A stretch of 64,000 nt of DNA from Rattus norvegicus (lineage: Eukaryota > Chordata > Mammalia > Rodentia > Muridae), in assembly GCF_036323735.1 (NCBI RefSeq), contig NC_086023.1:10923001-10987000 (forward strand), written 5' to 3'. Under the pieces are notes generated by a model, which was not told the DNA's origin, searched no databases, and was given only the letters and a program-made list of their open reading frames with translations. Both the position numbers and the translations under genes were made by a program. Shown piece after piece: positions 53,355 through 64,000 of this stretch (positions are counted from its first letter, which is position 1; the number at the start of each line of letters is the position of its first letter).

Positions 53355-53625
53355 AACATTTAATTGGGGCTGGCTTACAGCTCAGAGGTTCCATCCATTA
53401 TCATCATGGTGGGAAGCACGGCAGCGTGCAGGCAGACATGGTGCTGGAGAAAGAACAGAGTTCTACACCTAGACTGGCAGGCAGTAGGAAGCCAATGTCA
53501 CACTAGACCCGATGAGCATTTGAGACCTTAAAGCCTGCCCCCGCCCACTTCCTCCAACAAGGCCACACCTACTCCAGCAAGGCCATAGCTTCTAACAGTG
53601 CTACTCCCTATGAACCTAAGGGTCA
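53355..53625 (+). repeat. Rodent medium-reiteration repeat, type 3 (partial)
   Basis: 'catttaattggggctggctt', 'cattatcatcatggtgggaa' and 'caacaaggccacacctactc', as at 4664-4985. Confidence 0.75.
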
Positions 53626-53657
53626 TTTTGCATTCAAATTACTACACAAATGTAAAA

Positions 53658-53742
53658 TAGTAGTGGTAGTAATAGTAGTAGTAGTAGTAGTGGTAATAGT
53701 AGTAGTAGTAGTAGTGGTAATAGTAGTAGTAGTAGTAGTAGT
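53658..53742. repeat. (TAG)n trinucleotide array
   Basis: TAG/TGG/TAA triplets in two blocks, each opening TGGTAATAG: a small higher-order repeat. Confidence 0.92.
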
Positions 53743-53984
53743 AAAGAAAATACAAATGCATCACAATCTAGAAACACTTTTTGTGTGTATGTATGTGTGT
53801 GTTGTGTGCACACATATGTGCATATGTGTCTGCGTGAATATAGAGGCTGAGGCTAAATGCTCTTCACTTTATGCAATGAGCCAAGATCTCTCACTGAATC
53901 TGGAGTAGTCTGGCTAGCCGGTTGCTTCAGGACTACTCTGACTCTTTTCCAGAGATTATTGGCAGGCCATGGTGCTATGTTGGT

Positions 53985-54320
53985 TTGAATAAGAATGGCT
54001 CCCTCAGACTCTATTTGAATGCTTAGGGGGTGGCATTAGGAGGTGTGGCCTTGCAGGGGGAAGCATGTCACTGGTGGTACACTTTGGGGTTTTAAATGCT
54101 CAAGCCAGGCCCTGCGTCTCTCTCTCTTCCTGCTGCCTGCTGATCTAGAACCCTCAGATCTTTCTCCAGCACCATGTATGCTTACATGTCACTGGGTCAC
54201 TATGCTTCTAGCCATGCTGATAATGGTCTAAACCTCTGAAATCCTCAATTAAATGTTTTTCTTATTATGAGTTGCTGTGGTCATGGTATCTCCTCGTAGC
54301 AACAGAAATCCTAAGACAGG
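53985..54320 (+). repeat. Rodent medium-reiteration repeat, type 2
   Basis: 'ttgaataagaatggctccct', 'gtggcattaggaggtgtggc' and 'aatgtttttcttattatgag'. Confidence 0.8.
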
Positions 54321-54737
54321 CGCTCACCAGAGACTGAACGACTGTGTAGTTGTTCCCTAAGAGAATTCCCGACTCTTCTGCCCATTGGTAGGGTCGCTGT
54401 GCAGCAGTTGCTTGCAGCAATGGAGGAGACTTGCTCTCCTGCTTTTCTGTCTCTATTGTAGCTATTTTTGCATCTTTCTAGGCTATGTTTTGTTTCACAA
54501 AAATGAAAAATTGACACGCATTATGGAAGATTATAGGGCATTGCAGATTATCTGCACTACTGGAATTAATCATTGCATGAGAAAGAAACGAAGATGGCCT
54601 TCTCTCTTCTGTCTCCACCATGTTGAGAGGTTGGGAAGACATCAGAGTGCTGATCTGAAGAAAGGCCAGAAACAACCTGAGATCCTTGATGGCCTGCTGT
54701 GCAATCAGGGTTCTCTAGGGTAACAGAATTTACAGAA

Positions 54738-54789
<52 letters not shown>

Positions 54790-54870
54790 CCTCTCCCTCT
54801 CTCTCCCTCCCCCTCCCTCCCCCTTCTCCCTCCCTCCCTCCTCCTCTCCTCATATCTCTCTCCCCACCCA
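54738..54870. repeat. (CT)n and CCCT polypyrimidine tract
   Basis: Pure CT for about 45 bp and then CCCTCC-type pyrimidines. Confidence 0.95.
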
Positions 54871-54884
54871 CCCCGCTCTCTCCT

Positions 54885-55120
54885 TACTTGATCCCTAGTT
54901 GTTGAAACTTTTTGGGAAACTTTAGAAAGTGTGACCTTGTTGGAGGAAGTGTGTCACTGTCGGTGGGCTTTGCGATTTTGAAAGCCCTTGACCTTCCCAG
55001 TTAGCTCCCTCTTGCTCTTGGACTAATCCTTTGAACTGAAGCCTCAATAAACTGTTTCTTCTTTAAGTTGCCTTAGTCATGGTCTGTCTTCATAGCAATT
55101 AAAAAAGAAATAATCAAGAC
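54885..55120 (+). repeat. Rodent medium-reiteration repeat, type 2 (partial)
   Basis: 'gtgtgaccttgttggaggaa' and 'tgaagcctcaataaactgtt'. Confidence 0.7.
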
Positions 55121-55129
55121 AGGCGGGGG

Positions 55130-56170
55130 AAGAGGGTTTCTCCAGGATGTTTGGTCTTGGAAGACTTCTCTGAAAAGATAACATTGGAGGATGAGAAGGG
55201 GACTCAGCAAGGGAAGGTGTTGGTGAGGGTGTTCAAAGTATGGAGGCAAATGCTTATCGTCTTAGAACATGGGAGGAAGAAATAGGAGAGTTCAATGCCA
55301 TTCTTGGCCACAGAGTTGAGACCCTTTCCAAAAACTTAAAAAATATATTAGAGGGAACGACAGGATCCAAGTCCTACAGTGTAGCAGATGATGTGCTGTA
55401 ACGGCCAGAAGGACAGCATAGACTGAAGCTGCAGAGGGAGACTGACCCAGTCTTACAGGTTTCCCATAAGGAATTAGCTTTCATCCTACGTGGCTTGTGG
55501 AGACATTTGGAGGCTGTAAAGGGGAGGCCATGACCTAACTGGCATTTCCCCTTGCTTTAGCTGCTGAACAGGAGTGAACAGAAGCAAAGGTTGAACTGTG
55601 GAGTCAGGACGCTGCTAGGAACCTGTTGTGGTGCTGTTAGGGAGACAGTGAGGGCTCGTGCTGGACACACTGTGCAGGAGAGAAGGGGACAAGTGTGGTC
55701 ACAGAGTGAGCATGGAGTGATGGCGGGTGAGCGTGAGCATCGGGGGAAGGAAGACTCAAGCATGGTGCTGGAGAAATCCAGACAGGCCACGTATGTCGTG
55801 GAACTGGAGTTGTAGGTGTGTGTGAGCCACCGTGTGAATTTGAGAGCAGCAGGTGCTCTCCCCAGCCTCAGCTAGAAGCATTCATCTTATGTAGCGGCTT
55901 TTCAGATTTATTCCTTTGATTCAACAACACAGAAGAACCCTGGAGCAGTAGTCGTAATAATGGTGGTTTTTCTCCTGCCAAGTCACTCTGCTTCAGAAGA
56001 ACAACCACCATTATCCCGCCACTGCCCCTTCACAGAGGAGACACTGACAATGGCAGGTTTGGAAGGGTCAGTTCTGAGCCATCTCAGAACTGAGAACAAG
56101 CCTTTAAATTCAACAAAGCGAGCTCCAGGGGAAACCCTGGCCTGGTTCTTCCTTTTATTTTTTCTAGGGC
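55130..56170. other. No supported gene; old SINE fragments
   Basis: Faint B1 text near 55240-55345 and B2/B3 text near 55795-55875 (minus). Remaining sequence is unassigned. Confidence 0.35.
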
Positions 56171-56179
56171 AGTGGGTCA

Positions 56180-56372
56180 TAGAGTTCAGGTTGTCTTCTG
56201 ACTCCTTGTGTAGCTGAGGACGACCCGGAACTTTTGATCATCCTGCCTTTGGCTTCCAAGTGCTGGGTTGCAGGCGCAATCACCCTGCCTGGTTTACACT
56301 GGGTTCAGACTAGAACCCAGGGCCTCATGGGTACTACAGAAGCACTCTCCCTGTGAACTATTTCCCTACCCC
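56180..56372 (-). mobile_element. Old B4-like (B1 plus ID) SINE
   Basis: Antisense B1 text ('cttccaagtgctgggttgca') followed by antisense ID text ('actagaacccagggcctcat', 'actatttccctacccc'). Confidence 0.6.
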
Positions 56373-56649
56373 GATTTATTTATTGGTTTGTCCTGAGTCG
56401 GCAGTAACATTATTAGACGAGACAGTGACTGGAACCAATGCTTATCTTACCCCTCCTGTTTAAGTAGAAATGTCAGGCATATATTCCTGACCACTGTCAG
56501 CTCATAGAGGGATGCATATCACCTCACCAGGGAGCCTACCCCATGGTGGAAGAGTTCTAACTGACAGATGACCTCTGTGGTAGTCAGATTTCAACAATTA
56601 TGGCAAGCACATGAAGTACTCAATTTAAAAAGAGAGAGGGGGTGAGGCT

Positions 56650-56817
56650 GTAGATGCTTGTGGAAGTGTGCACTCTTGCTTGTGGAGGTCCCTAGAAGCC
56701 AGAAGAGAGCATCAACTCCTGGAACTGGAGTTACAGGTGGTTGTTAGCCTTTCTACATGGGTTATGGTCTTCTGCAAACGAAAACAACATATTCACTGAC
56801 CCATCTCTCTAGTCTCC
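56650..56817 (-). mobile_element. B3-type SINE
   Basis: 'gccagaagagagcatcaact', 'tggaactggagttacaggtg' and 'ccatctctctagtctcc'. Confidence 0.75.
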
Positions 56818-56825
56818 AACCATCC

Positions 56826-56827
56826 AA

Positions 56828-56884
<57 letters not shown>
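56826..56884. repeat. (CA)n microsatellite
   Basis: About 28 CA units at the head of the B3-type SINE. Confidence 0.96.
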
Positions 56885-56886
<2 letters not shown>

Positions 56887-56889
56887 CCT

Positions 56890-57370
56890 TAAGCAGATTT
56901 AAAGGCTAGCTACTGGACATCTATTTTGGAATGGAAGCAGGACTAAGAATTTAAATGTACTCCCCAGCTCTGGATCCCATAACCCTCACACGCATTAAAA
57001 TCATTTGTTTAAGAGAGACCTGGATTCAGAGAACAAAATTAATTCATGCTCAAAGCTTTAAAAGGGCTTTTTAAAAAGCTGTCCCTGCTCAGCGTGATGC
57101 TTTCTGGTCATGTAATTTAGAAATAATATTTGTGGAAGAGCCTGATGCAGCACACGGCTGTTCCCAATTTCTTATCTTTCTCCTCGTTTGACCCTTTACC
57201 CTTCATGCCTCACTTCTTCCTAACTCTTCCTATGTGAATTTTGCAGTGGAGTATTGTCGAGTTGTACCCACACCAAAGCTCAAGCAGAACTGGTAGGGGC
57301 CGCTTCCAACTGAACTCCCCTTGGATCTATGTACTCTGTGTGGTTTTGGTCTCTTGAGAAAGGATAGTTT
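56890..57370. other. No recognised feature
   Basis: Nothing supported. Confidence 0.4.
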
Positions 57371-57375
57371 TAAAA

Positions 57376-57568
57376 GATTTATTTTGTTCTAAATTATTTG
57401 CACATATGTGTGCATGTGTGCATGAGCACAGGTGTCCATGCAGGGTAGAAGAGGGTGCTGGATCCTCTGTAGCTATAGTTAGCTCCTGGCATGGGTACTG
57501 GAAACAGAGGTTGGAAATTCTCTGTAAGAGCAGCCAGTGCCCTTAACCATGACCCATCTCCCAAGCCC
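57376..57568 (-). mobile_element. B3-type SINE
   Basis: 'agatttattttgttctaaat', 'gtagaagagggtgctggatc' and 'gacccatctcccaagccctt'. Confidence 0.75.
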
Positions 57569-57971
57569 TTCAGGGTCTATGGGGACAATTCAGAGGCACA
57601 CTGTACCAAGCTACTGGCACTTCCAGACCCTTCTCCCAAACTCTGTGGTGCACAGTGTAATACTAACGTCAGTGCTCATTTTGAGAGAAAGCTTCAGTCT
57701 GTGGCCTCAGTGGACTTCAAACTGGCAATCCCAGGATCTCTGCCTTCAGAGTAATGGGATTTGAGGTGAGCGTCAATTGGCCTTCATGTACTTAAAAACA
57801 AAAATATAGCCTGTGAAGAGGCTGGTCTTTTAGGAATGCTATTTTCTAGGTTTTGCATATATTGGACATCAGGAATCCTTAGTATAGTTTTACCAATTAA
57901 AAGCTTGCTAAGCATGAGACATGGTTAGCTCTCCTAAGGCAGAAGGGTCTGTCTTAGCATTCCTTTCCATT

Positions 57972-57974
<3 letters not shown>

Positions 57975-58002
<28 letters not shown>

Positions 58003-58057
58003 GTCTCTGTCTCTCTGTCTCTGTCTCTGTCTCTGTCTGTCTCTGTCTGTCTCTCTG

Positions 58058-58089
<32 letters not shown>

Positions 58090-58090
58090 C
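57975..58090. repeat. CTGTCT-type microsatellite
   Basis: Mixture of TCTCTG and TCTG units forming a 116-bp pyrimidine-rich array. Confidence 0.94.
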
Positions 58091-58109
58091 CTCCCCACCT
58101 TGTCCCATC

Positions 58110-58192
58110 TCTGTGTGTGGTGTTGGGGATTGAATTGAGAGCATTGCCCATGTTCAGCAAACTCTACTCACTGAGTGACACCTACAGCTTTC
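58110..58192 (-). mobile_element. Old ID/B4 SINE fragment
   Basis: 'gttggggattgaattgagag' and 'ctcactgagtgacacctaca' read as a diverged antisense ID. Confidence 0.55.
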
Positions 58193-58700
58193 TGGGAGAT
58201 TTCCCAATCCTTCTGCTGACCTTGGAGGATGGTACTATTAATTGTTCGGATGGATAATGGAGAGGAGGTGGCTTTGGGCTAGGCACAGGGACCAACCCCT
58301 CAGACCATGTTTCTAGGAAAGCTTTCCTGTCTGTGACTCAGTTTCCCCTACAGCCACTGAACGCCCTTTGTTGAATTGTCACTATCCCCGGGTACTTTGT
58401 GAGTGAATACATTTAACTCTGGACATCATGTCTCCTGCTCAAGAGTTTCCAGTTCCTTGACGATGGACTTGTATAAGGCACATGGGCTCAGACACATGGG
58501 ATCAGAACACTCTTTGAACTTGAATGTTCTCTCTGGTGACTCCTTCAATGCCAGACCCACGGCCGTCCTTAATGAATTTGCCGTGGTGGCTGATTCGTGG
58601 TGTCTGGGAAATTGTAGGGATGCCACGGCCCAGTCTTTTATGTAAGATGGTTTACTATTGCATCTGACCTTCGTACATTATTCTCCCCCACACGCTCCTC
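58193..58700. other. No supported gene
   Basis: Overlapping open frames on both strands (58403-58645 plus, 58426-58626 minus) in non-repetitive sequence. No domain recognised. Confidence 0.35.
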
Positions 58701-58702
58701 CC

Positions 58703-58972
58703 CTGAGACAGGCTTTCCCTCTGTAATTCTACCTTAGTCCCCTAAATACTGAGATTAGAACGAGTGCTACCATGTTCAGCTCTCTATAGTTTACATTTCT
58801 TCTTTTTCTTTTCTTTTTTCTTTTTTTTTTTGACTGATTCTCCCTGTGTAGCCCTGAGTAGTCTTGAATTTGATTTATACACCAGATTGGCCTCAAACTC
58901 ATAGACATCAACCTGTCTGTTTCTGTCTCTCAAGGTCTGGGATTGAAGGCTTGCAGTCCCGCACCCAGCCAG
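58703..58972 (-). mobile_element. Two antisense B1 SINEs, diverged
   Basis: 'gagacaggctttccctctgt' starts the first; 'ccctgtgtagccctgagtag' to 'gcacccagcc' is the second. Confidence 0.7.
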
Positions 58973-58979
58973 ATTCATA

Positions 58980-60035
58980 ACTTTTGATTTTTAATTTAAT
59001 TTAATTTAATTTGTGATCCTTTTTTTTTGACCAGCTGTGTGAACACCGGGCTGGGAGCATCCTTCAGAGCCCAGTGGAGGCATCAGTGGGCACCAACCCG
59101 AGGACAGCGATTCCCCCTCATCTGAATCTATCTGCAGCCAACAGTTCAGTACTGAGCAGTTGGCCTCCCAGGGTCTATTGCAGGCGTCCTGGGCTGCTCT
59201 GAGTTAGTAACAGCAACTGTTGCATGGTTTTGCCTTTTGATTGCTTCTTAGTTTCCCTTTCTATTACGAAACATATACTCGAGGGTAATAAAGGAGTTTT
59301 AAAAGATTTTCCAGGTATACTGACACCGTGCCAGACACCAATGTATCAATGATTTGTGTGAACTAGAAACACTTGGTTTACAGAAAACCTGGACGACATG
59401 TCTAAACTGTTTAAACGGAACATAAACTGTTTAGAGAGCAGAACCATGTGCTTGGCAGTTTGAGGACTCTGGAGCTGGGCCCAGTTCTGACTGGAGAGGT
59501 CATCAAGGTACCGGAAGCCAAGATGACATTGGGGAGTTTTTATGGACAGCATCTGTAAACCACAACACTGTACATGGACAAAGCCAATAGCAGACACACA
59601 AAGTAGTGTCTCAGTGTCAGTCTGAAACAAGGGAAACAGAACATGACTGGCCATGGGATTACCGTCTAATAGCACTCTGTTAAGTAAAAGAAAATGAATT
59701 GAGTACTCCCATCATCAGATTTATGCATTGTAAGTGAAATCTTTCTAAGTTGGGACCATCTGGGCACGTGTGTCACTCTTAGTCCTTTGGCTTGAACATA
59801 GGGTCTCGGGCCAGTCACACATGCACAATTGTTTTGATGACAGACCCTCCAGGAGTGGTTGCATGTGAGACATATTCTTCATTATGGAGATACATGCTAG
59901 CCATGCGACTATAATGTCTCCTCATAAATATGAGATGGAGAATATTTATAAATCGGACACAGTGAGTGGTTAATAGCAATAGAATAATCAGAACGCCATG
60001 TTAGAATAAAGTTGTTTGTAGCCTTTTGTTTGCTT
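58980..60035. other. No recognised feature
   Basis: Starts with a TTTAA repeat (58990-59012). Minus-strand frame of 109 codons at 59346-59675 has no recognisable domain. Confidence 0.4.
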
Positions 60036-60039
60036 GCTT

Positions 60040-60130
60040 GTTTGAGACAGGGTTTCCCCATGTAGTCCAGGCTAGCCCTGAACTTTTGATTCCCGTTTGC
60101 TGGAATTAAAGCTGCGCATCATTGTGTTCA
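60040..60130 (-). mobile_element. B1 SINE
   Basis: 'gagacagggtttccccatgt' and 'ggaattaaagctgcgcatca'. Confidence 0.8.
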
Positions 60131-60204
60131 TTTATCTAAAACATATAAATTGTTTATCTTTTTAATTTTCTAGTTAACATTTTTGGATCAAGGTTGATTG
60201 AAGT

Positions 60205-60345
60205 AGCCAGGTGTGGTGGCGTAAGCCTTTAATCCAGCACTCAGGGGGCAAAAGCAGGTGGATCTCTGGGTTCATGGCCAGCCTGGTCTACAGAGTGGGT
60301 TTCAGGACAGTCAGGTTACATAAAGAGACCCAGTCCTGAAGTACA
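60205..60345 (+). mobile_element. B1 SINE
   Basis: 'agccaggtgtggtggcgtaa' to 'aagagacccagtcctgaa', nearly complete. Confidence 0.9.
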
Positions 60346-60639
60346 AAGATCGATGGAGAGTTACTGGCAGTAAAACCTCAGGTAAGGGCCACAGGCGATC
60401 ACAAACCGGCTTCCACATGATGTCTAGTAACATCGTCTGTTTAAACTGACCCCTGAAGTATGCATCTTACTGCTCCCCCAAATCTCTCCCTTTGAGGTAT
60501 TCCTTGCACAGTTGGGGGTGGGGTGGGTAGTGTGCCAGTGAATGACAAAATGCTGGTGCTTCTCCCCGCAGTGTTGGGCTGGCACTATCTGCTGGCCTGG
60601 ATCTCTGCTTGGGTGCTGTGCTAGAAGTGGGGGCTTGGA

Positions 60640-60990
60640 TTGTTGTTGTTGTTGTTGCGATGACTAAACACTGACCAGAACCAGCTTGGGGTGGGGGCTG
60701 CGGGGAGAAGGTCTATTTGACTTGCAGGCTCCATTCTGTCAGGGCAGGAACCTGAGGGCAAGGCCTGAAGCTGAGGCCACAGAAGACTCTCAGTGGCTTG
60801 CTTCCCCTGGGGTGCTTTGCAACCTTTCTTGTACAGCTTAGTCCCGCCTACTTAGGGACAGCATTGCCCGAGGTGGGCTGGACCCTCTTCCATCAATTAC
60901 CAAAGAAGAAAACCCCCCTCAGACAAGTCCACAGGCTATTCTGATTGGTGGCAATTCCTCAAATGTGGTCCTCTCTTGACAACCAGGATC
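60640..60990 (-). repeat. Rodent medium-reiteration repeat, type 1
   Basis: A (TTG)n expansion at 60639-60657, then 'gcgatgactaaacactgacc', 'ggcaggaacctgagggcaag' and 'ccatcaattaccaaagaaga'. Confidence 0.7.
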
Positions 60991-61364
60991 AGGCATCACA
61001 GATGGAGTTTGGAGCGGTCTAACCAGGTCTGCTCTAACAGCATTTGAGGAAACAGAGTGATAACTCACTTTGGCTGCAGAGAGCCCTTTTATTTTAATCA
61101 ACCTCGACCTCAGAGTAACCTCTATTTCTGTCCTTGTAGTCTTTTGAAAGGCTCTATGTTAGCTCAGGGTACCCTAACAAAGGACCACAGGCCAGGTACT
61201 TCTAAGTTCAAGACCAAGGTCTTGCAGGGTTTGGTTTCTGAGGAGGATCCACTTCATAGCTTATAGAATACTGGAGAGAAGGAAAGGGAGAGAGACGTTA
61301 GAGGAGGCGGGAAGAAAGCGAGAATGCTCTGGGGTTTTTCTGAGTAAGGCTGCTGCCGTAGTTG

Positions 61365-61640
61365 GCTTTAGCGGTTAACTTTGCACAACCTAGAGTCACA
61401 TGAGAACAGGGAGGAGTTCTCATATTAGACTCCAGGCATGTCTGTGTGGAACTGTCTAGTTAACTGATGAAAGAGGGCCCAGCCCACTGTTTGGTGGGCT
61501 GCGTAGGGAGCTAGGCCCCTGAAAGAGAGCCAGCAAGCAGAGCTCCTCCGTGGTTTCTGCTTTAATTCTTGCCTTGGCTCCCGCCAATGTTGATCTGTGA
61601 TCTGGAAGTATAAGTGAAAACCACTTTTTCTTCTCCAGAG
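61365..61640 (+). repeat. Rodent medium-reiteration repeat, type 1
   Basis: 'gagggcccagcccactgttt', 'gagagccagcaagcagagct' and 'cttctccagagttgctattg'. Confidence 0.65.
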
Positions 61641-62574
61641 TTGCTATTGATCAGAAAGAAGAAGACAGGAAAGGTGTTAATCTCATCATGGGCTCTGCCC
61701 CTATGGCCTGTCTCAAACCCGATTACCCTCAAAGGCCTTATCTTTAAATACTACTGGGGCTGAACAGCAAAGAGTCAATAGTGAAACATTCGGTCCACAC
61801 TCAACTCCTCACAATTGGTTTGATATCAATAAACTTCTAAGGCAACTTGAGAAGCTTCACGTCTAATTATGTGTCACGATTTGCATATGGGAATGATTCT
61901 TAGAAAGAAGCTTTGTCTGCACTGCAAAGATGTATCGACTTAATGAGAATTTCAGAACTGTGTTGGAATGTTGGAAGTCCAGAGCTAATTACCTTCTCTT
62001 TGTCCAGTTCTAGCCTGCTGGAGCAGCCATTGTTGGCCCACCTCTGCGTCTGAACTAACATCTTGTGGCTACCAGATGAAAGCCTTTTGGAATGTGCTAA
62101 CTTAGCAGATCATTAGTTTCCACCAAGCTGAAAGCTAAGAATGTCATCAGATGGCATCTTGGGCCTGTAGAAAAGCCTCCCCATCTTTCTGTCCCTGTGC
62201 CTGTGATGTCCCCACTAGTGTATTTTAAATGTGACTTAACTCAAGACTTTGTTGTTCTGTAAAACTATAAAACTTTATGAAATTGCTTCCACATTGGAAC
62301 ATGGAATTAGGGGTAACTTAAACCTGTATTTTCAGGCTACGGTCATACAACATGGCCCCAGAATAAAGTAGTTCATGTTTTCCTTAAGAATGAGAGATGT
62401 GGATCTTGTATCTACACATATATAACATGACTTATGTCTTAGGAATATTAATAACATATGCATTGTCACACAAAACTGACATTCTATTTCAGGAGAAATT
62501 CACGGCAGGAGCAATTTCCCAGTTACCCTGTGATGATACTTGACGTTCTTTCAGAGTATTTATGTGGATAAGTT
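61641..62574. other. No recognised feature
   Basis: Nearly 1 kb without recognisable repeats or exons. Confidence 0.4.
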
Positions 62575-62588
62575 GAAAGAAAGAATTA

Positions 62589-62694
62589 GTGCTCGCTTCA
62601 TCAGCCATGTACTAACATCAGAACGATACAGAGAAGCTTAGCATGCCCCCTGCGCAAGGAAGACACGCAAGTTCATGAAGCGTTCCATATTTTT
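62589..62694 (+). pseudogene. U6 snRNA retrocopy
   Basis: Full-length U6 copy beginning GTGCTCGCTTC, with the conserved ACGATACAGAGAAG and the 'gcgcaaggaagacacgcaag' region (one change from the U6 AGGATGACACGCAA) and ending in TTTT. Several substitutions in the 5' stem-loop and no U6 promoter upstream (target-site DNA lies at -1) mark it as a pseudogene. It is fused at 62695 to L1 sequence. Confidence 0.93.
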
Positions 62695-63186
62695 AGGAAG
62701 TGCATACTGACAGGAACCAGATATAGATCTCTCCTGAGAGACACAGAGGCGAATGCCAGCAGCAAACCACTGAACTGAGAACGGGACCCCCGTTGAAGGA
62801 ATCAGAGAAAGAACTGGAAGAGCTTGAAGGGGCTCGAGATCCTATATGAACAACAATGCCAAGCAACTAGAGCTTCCAGGGACTAAGCCACTACCCAAAG
62901 ACTATACATGGACTGACCCTGGACTCTGACCTCATAGGTAGCAATGAATAGCCTAGTAAGAGCACCAGTGGAAGGGGAAGCCCTTGGTCCTGCCAAGACT
63001 GAACCATCAGTGAATGTGATTGTTGAGGGGAGGGCGGTAATGGGGGCAGGATGGGGAGGGGAACACCCATATAGAAGGGGAGGGGAGGGATTAGGGGAGC
63101 TGATGGACAGGAAACCTGGAAAAGGAATAACCTTTGAAATGTAAATAAGAAATACACAATTTAATAAAAATGGAAAAAGAAAGGAA
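62695..63186 (+). mobile_element. L1 3'UTR, the 3' partner of the U6 chimera
   Basis: 'gacaggaaccagatatagat', 'caatgccaagcaactagagc', a G-rich stretch at 63029-63095 and 'aaatgtaaataagaaataca' followed by AATAAAAATGGAAAAAG are L1 3'UTR landmarks. GAAAGAAAGAATTA is duplicated before U6 (62575-62588) and after the tail (63187-63200), so U6 and L1 inserted as one unit. Confidence 0.92.
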
Positions 63187-63232
63187 GAAAGAAAGAATTA
63201 TACTATATAGAATAGCTCTAATTAAGATTTGT

Positions 63233-63400
63233 GCACTGGGCTGGTGGGATAGGTCATCACCTTGACCAGCCTTTGGCACTAAGGTTGACAGCCTGAGTTT
63301 GAGTTCTGGAAGCCACACAGTGGAAAGAGAACCTCCGTATGAGTGCTGTAGCATGTGAGGAACTCCACCCCCAACAAATAAATGTAATAAAAACACCTTC
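63233..63400 (+). mobile_element. B3-type SINE
   Basis: 'gggctggtgggataggtcat' head, 'gagtttgagttctggaagcc' and 'caacaaataaatgtaataaa' tail. Confidence 0.75.
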
Positions 63401-63697
63401 AAGAAAACCAGGATGCATGAGTCTTCAGTTCTGCTCTAGAACAGATGGCCTCTGATGCCCTCGACTCCCTATTCTGTGCTCATTTCTCTGAAGTTTTGCT
63501 TTTTACCAAAGAAACTGCCAAAAAAACCCAGGTTTGCAAAGACACGACACTTTCAAAAAGGCGTGTAGCTGTTAATGTTGAAACTGTGAACCGTTTCAAG
63601 TTAGCAGCTTCCCTGTGTCTGACAGACAGCAAGTGTCGAGGAATTTTAAGGTATTTTAATTTTAAAGTGAGTTGACTGTAGTACCTTGAAAAAAGTT

Positions 63698-63788
63698 AAG
63701 ACAGGCTCCCGTGATGGAGCCCAGGCTGGCCTCTAATGTTCAGTTTGCCTTCTCTGCTGCCCAGATGTTGGGATTATAGGCAGAAGCA
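63698..63788 (-). mobile_element. B1 SINE fragment
   Basis: 'gacaggctcccgtgatggag' to 'ttgggattataggcagaag'. Confidence 0.7.
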
Positions 63789-63789
63789 C

Positions 63790-64000
63790 CGCACACTTCC
63801 TGGGACACACACTTCCTGGGACACACACTTCCTGGGACACACACATCCTGGGACACACACTTCCTGGTACACACACTTCCTGGGACACACACTTCCTGGT
63901 ACACACACTTCCTGGGACACACACATCCTGGAGCACACACTTCCTGGTACACACACTTCCTGGTACACACACTTCCTGGGACACACACTTCCTGGTACAC
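63790..64000. repeat. 16-bp minisatellite
   Basis: Thirteen or more units of CACTTCCTGGGACACA with variants (GGTACAC, CATCCTGG, GAGCACAC), running off the right edge. The repeat keeps several frames open on the minus strand, which gives Cys/Val-rich frames that are not genes. Confidence 0.97.

Noticed and set aside
57908..58160. Arg/Glu/Thr repeat frames at 58 kb
   Set aside because: Produced by the CTGTCT microsatellite on both strands.
62589..62694. Functional U6 snRNA gene
   Set aside because: No proximal sequence element or TATA box upstream, several changes in conserved positions, and an L1 3' end fused to it.

Overview
The window looks like rat (Rattus) genomic DNA. It carries at least nine ID SINEs, the BC1/tRNA-Ala-derived element that is so abundant in rat, most with an A-tail and a visible target-site duplication. 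Around them lie B1, B2 and B3/B4 SINEs, a rodent-type LINE-1, several rodent medium-reiteration repeats, long TG, CA, GA and CT microsatellites, and endogenous retroviruses. I could not support any host protein-coding exon. It reads as intergenic or deep-intronic sequence built by layers of retrotransposition.

Region by region. 1-13.8 kb is SINE and microsatellite rich, with a solo LTR at 5601-5914. 13.86-21.69 kb is a 34-bp minisatellite of about 20 units, split by an endogenous retrovirus (14214-21359) with a 6-bp target duplication, CTGTGC. This provirus combines betaretrovirus-type gag-pro-pol with a gammaretrovirus-type env. Its 5' half is scrambled: two neighbouring blocks (gag-pro-RT N-terminus, and RT C-terminus-RNase H-integrase zinc domain) now lie on the minus strand, while the integrase core, env and 3' LTR lie on the plus strand. 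Between env and the LTR is a candidate RNA export element. 22.1-29.1 kb is SINEs, a 41-bp minisatellite and a B1 carrying a retroposed 5' half of tRNA-Cys. 29.1-34.8 kb is a composite of broken ERV pieces (gammaretrovirus-like gag/pro) in head-to-head orientation, sitting in L1 5'-type sequence.

34.8-42.8 kb is one plus-strand L1 that is nearly full length but dead. It has received four later insertions: a spliced-mRNA retrocopy (35638-37118), two ID elements and a solo LTR (38286-38884), each with a target-site duplication. 42.8-62.5 kb is ordinary rodent repeat-rich DNA with one URR1-like hAT relic. At 62589-63186 a U6 snRNA copy is fused to an L1 3' end, flanked by a 14-bp duplication, the signature of template switching by L1 reverse transcriptase. 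The window ends inside a 16-bp minisatellite.

No genes cooperate here in an operon-like sense. The functional logic is that of retroelements: L1 machinery mobilised the SINEs, the U6 chimera, the tRNA half and the mRNA copy, while retroviral integrase explains the TG...CA elements with 5-6 bp duplications. Family names come from recognition by eye without a repeat library, so old SINE and medium-reiteration calls have approximate edges.
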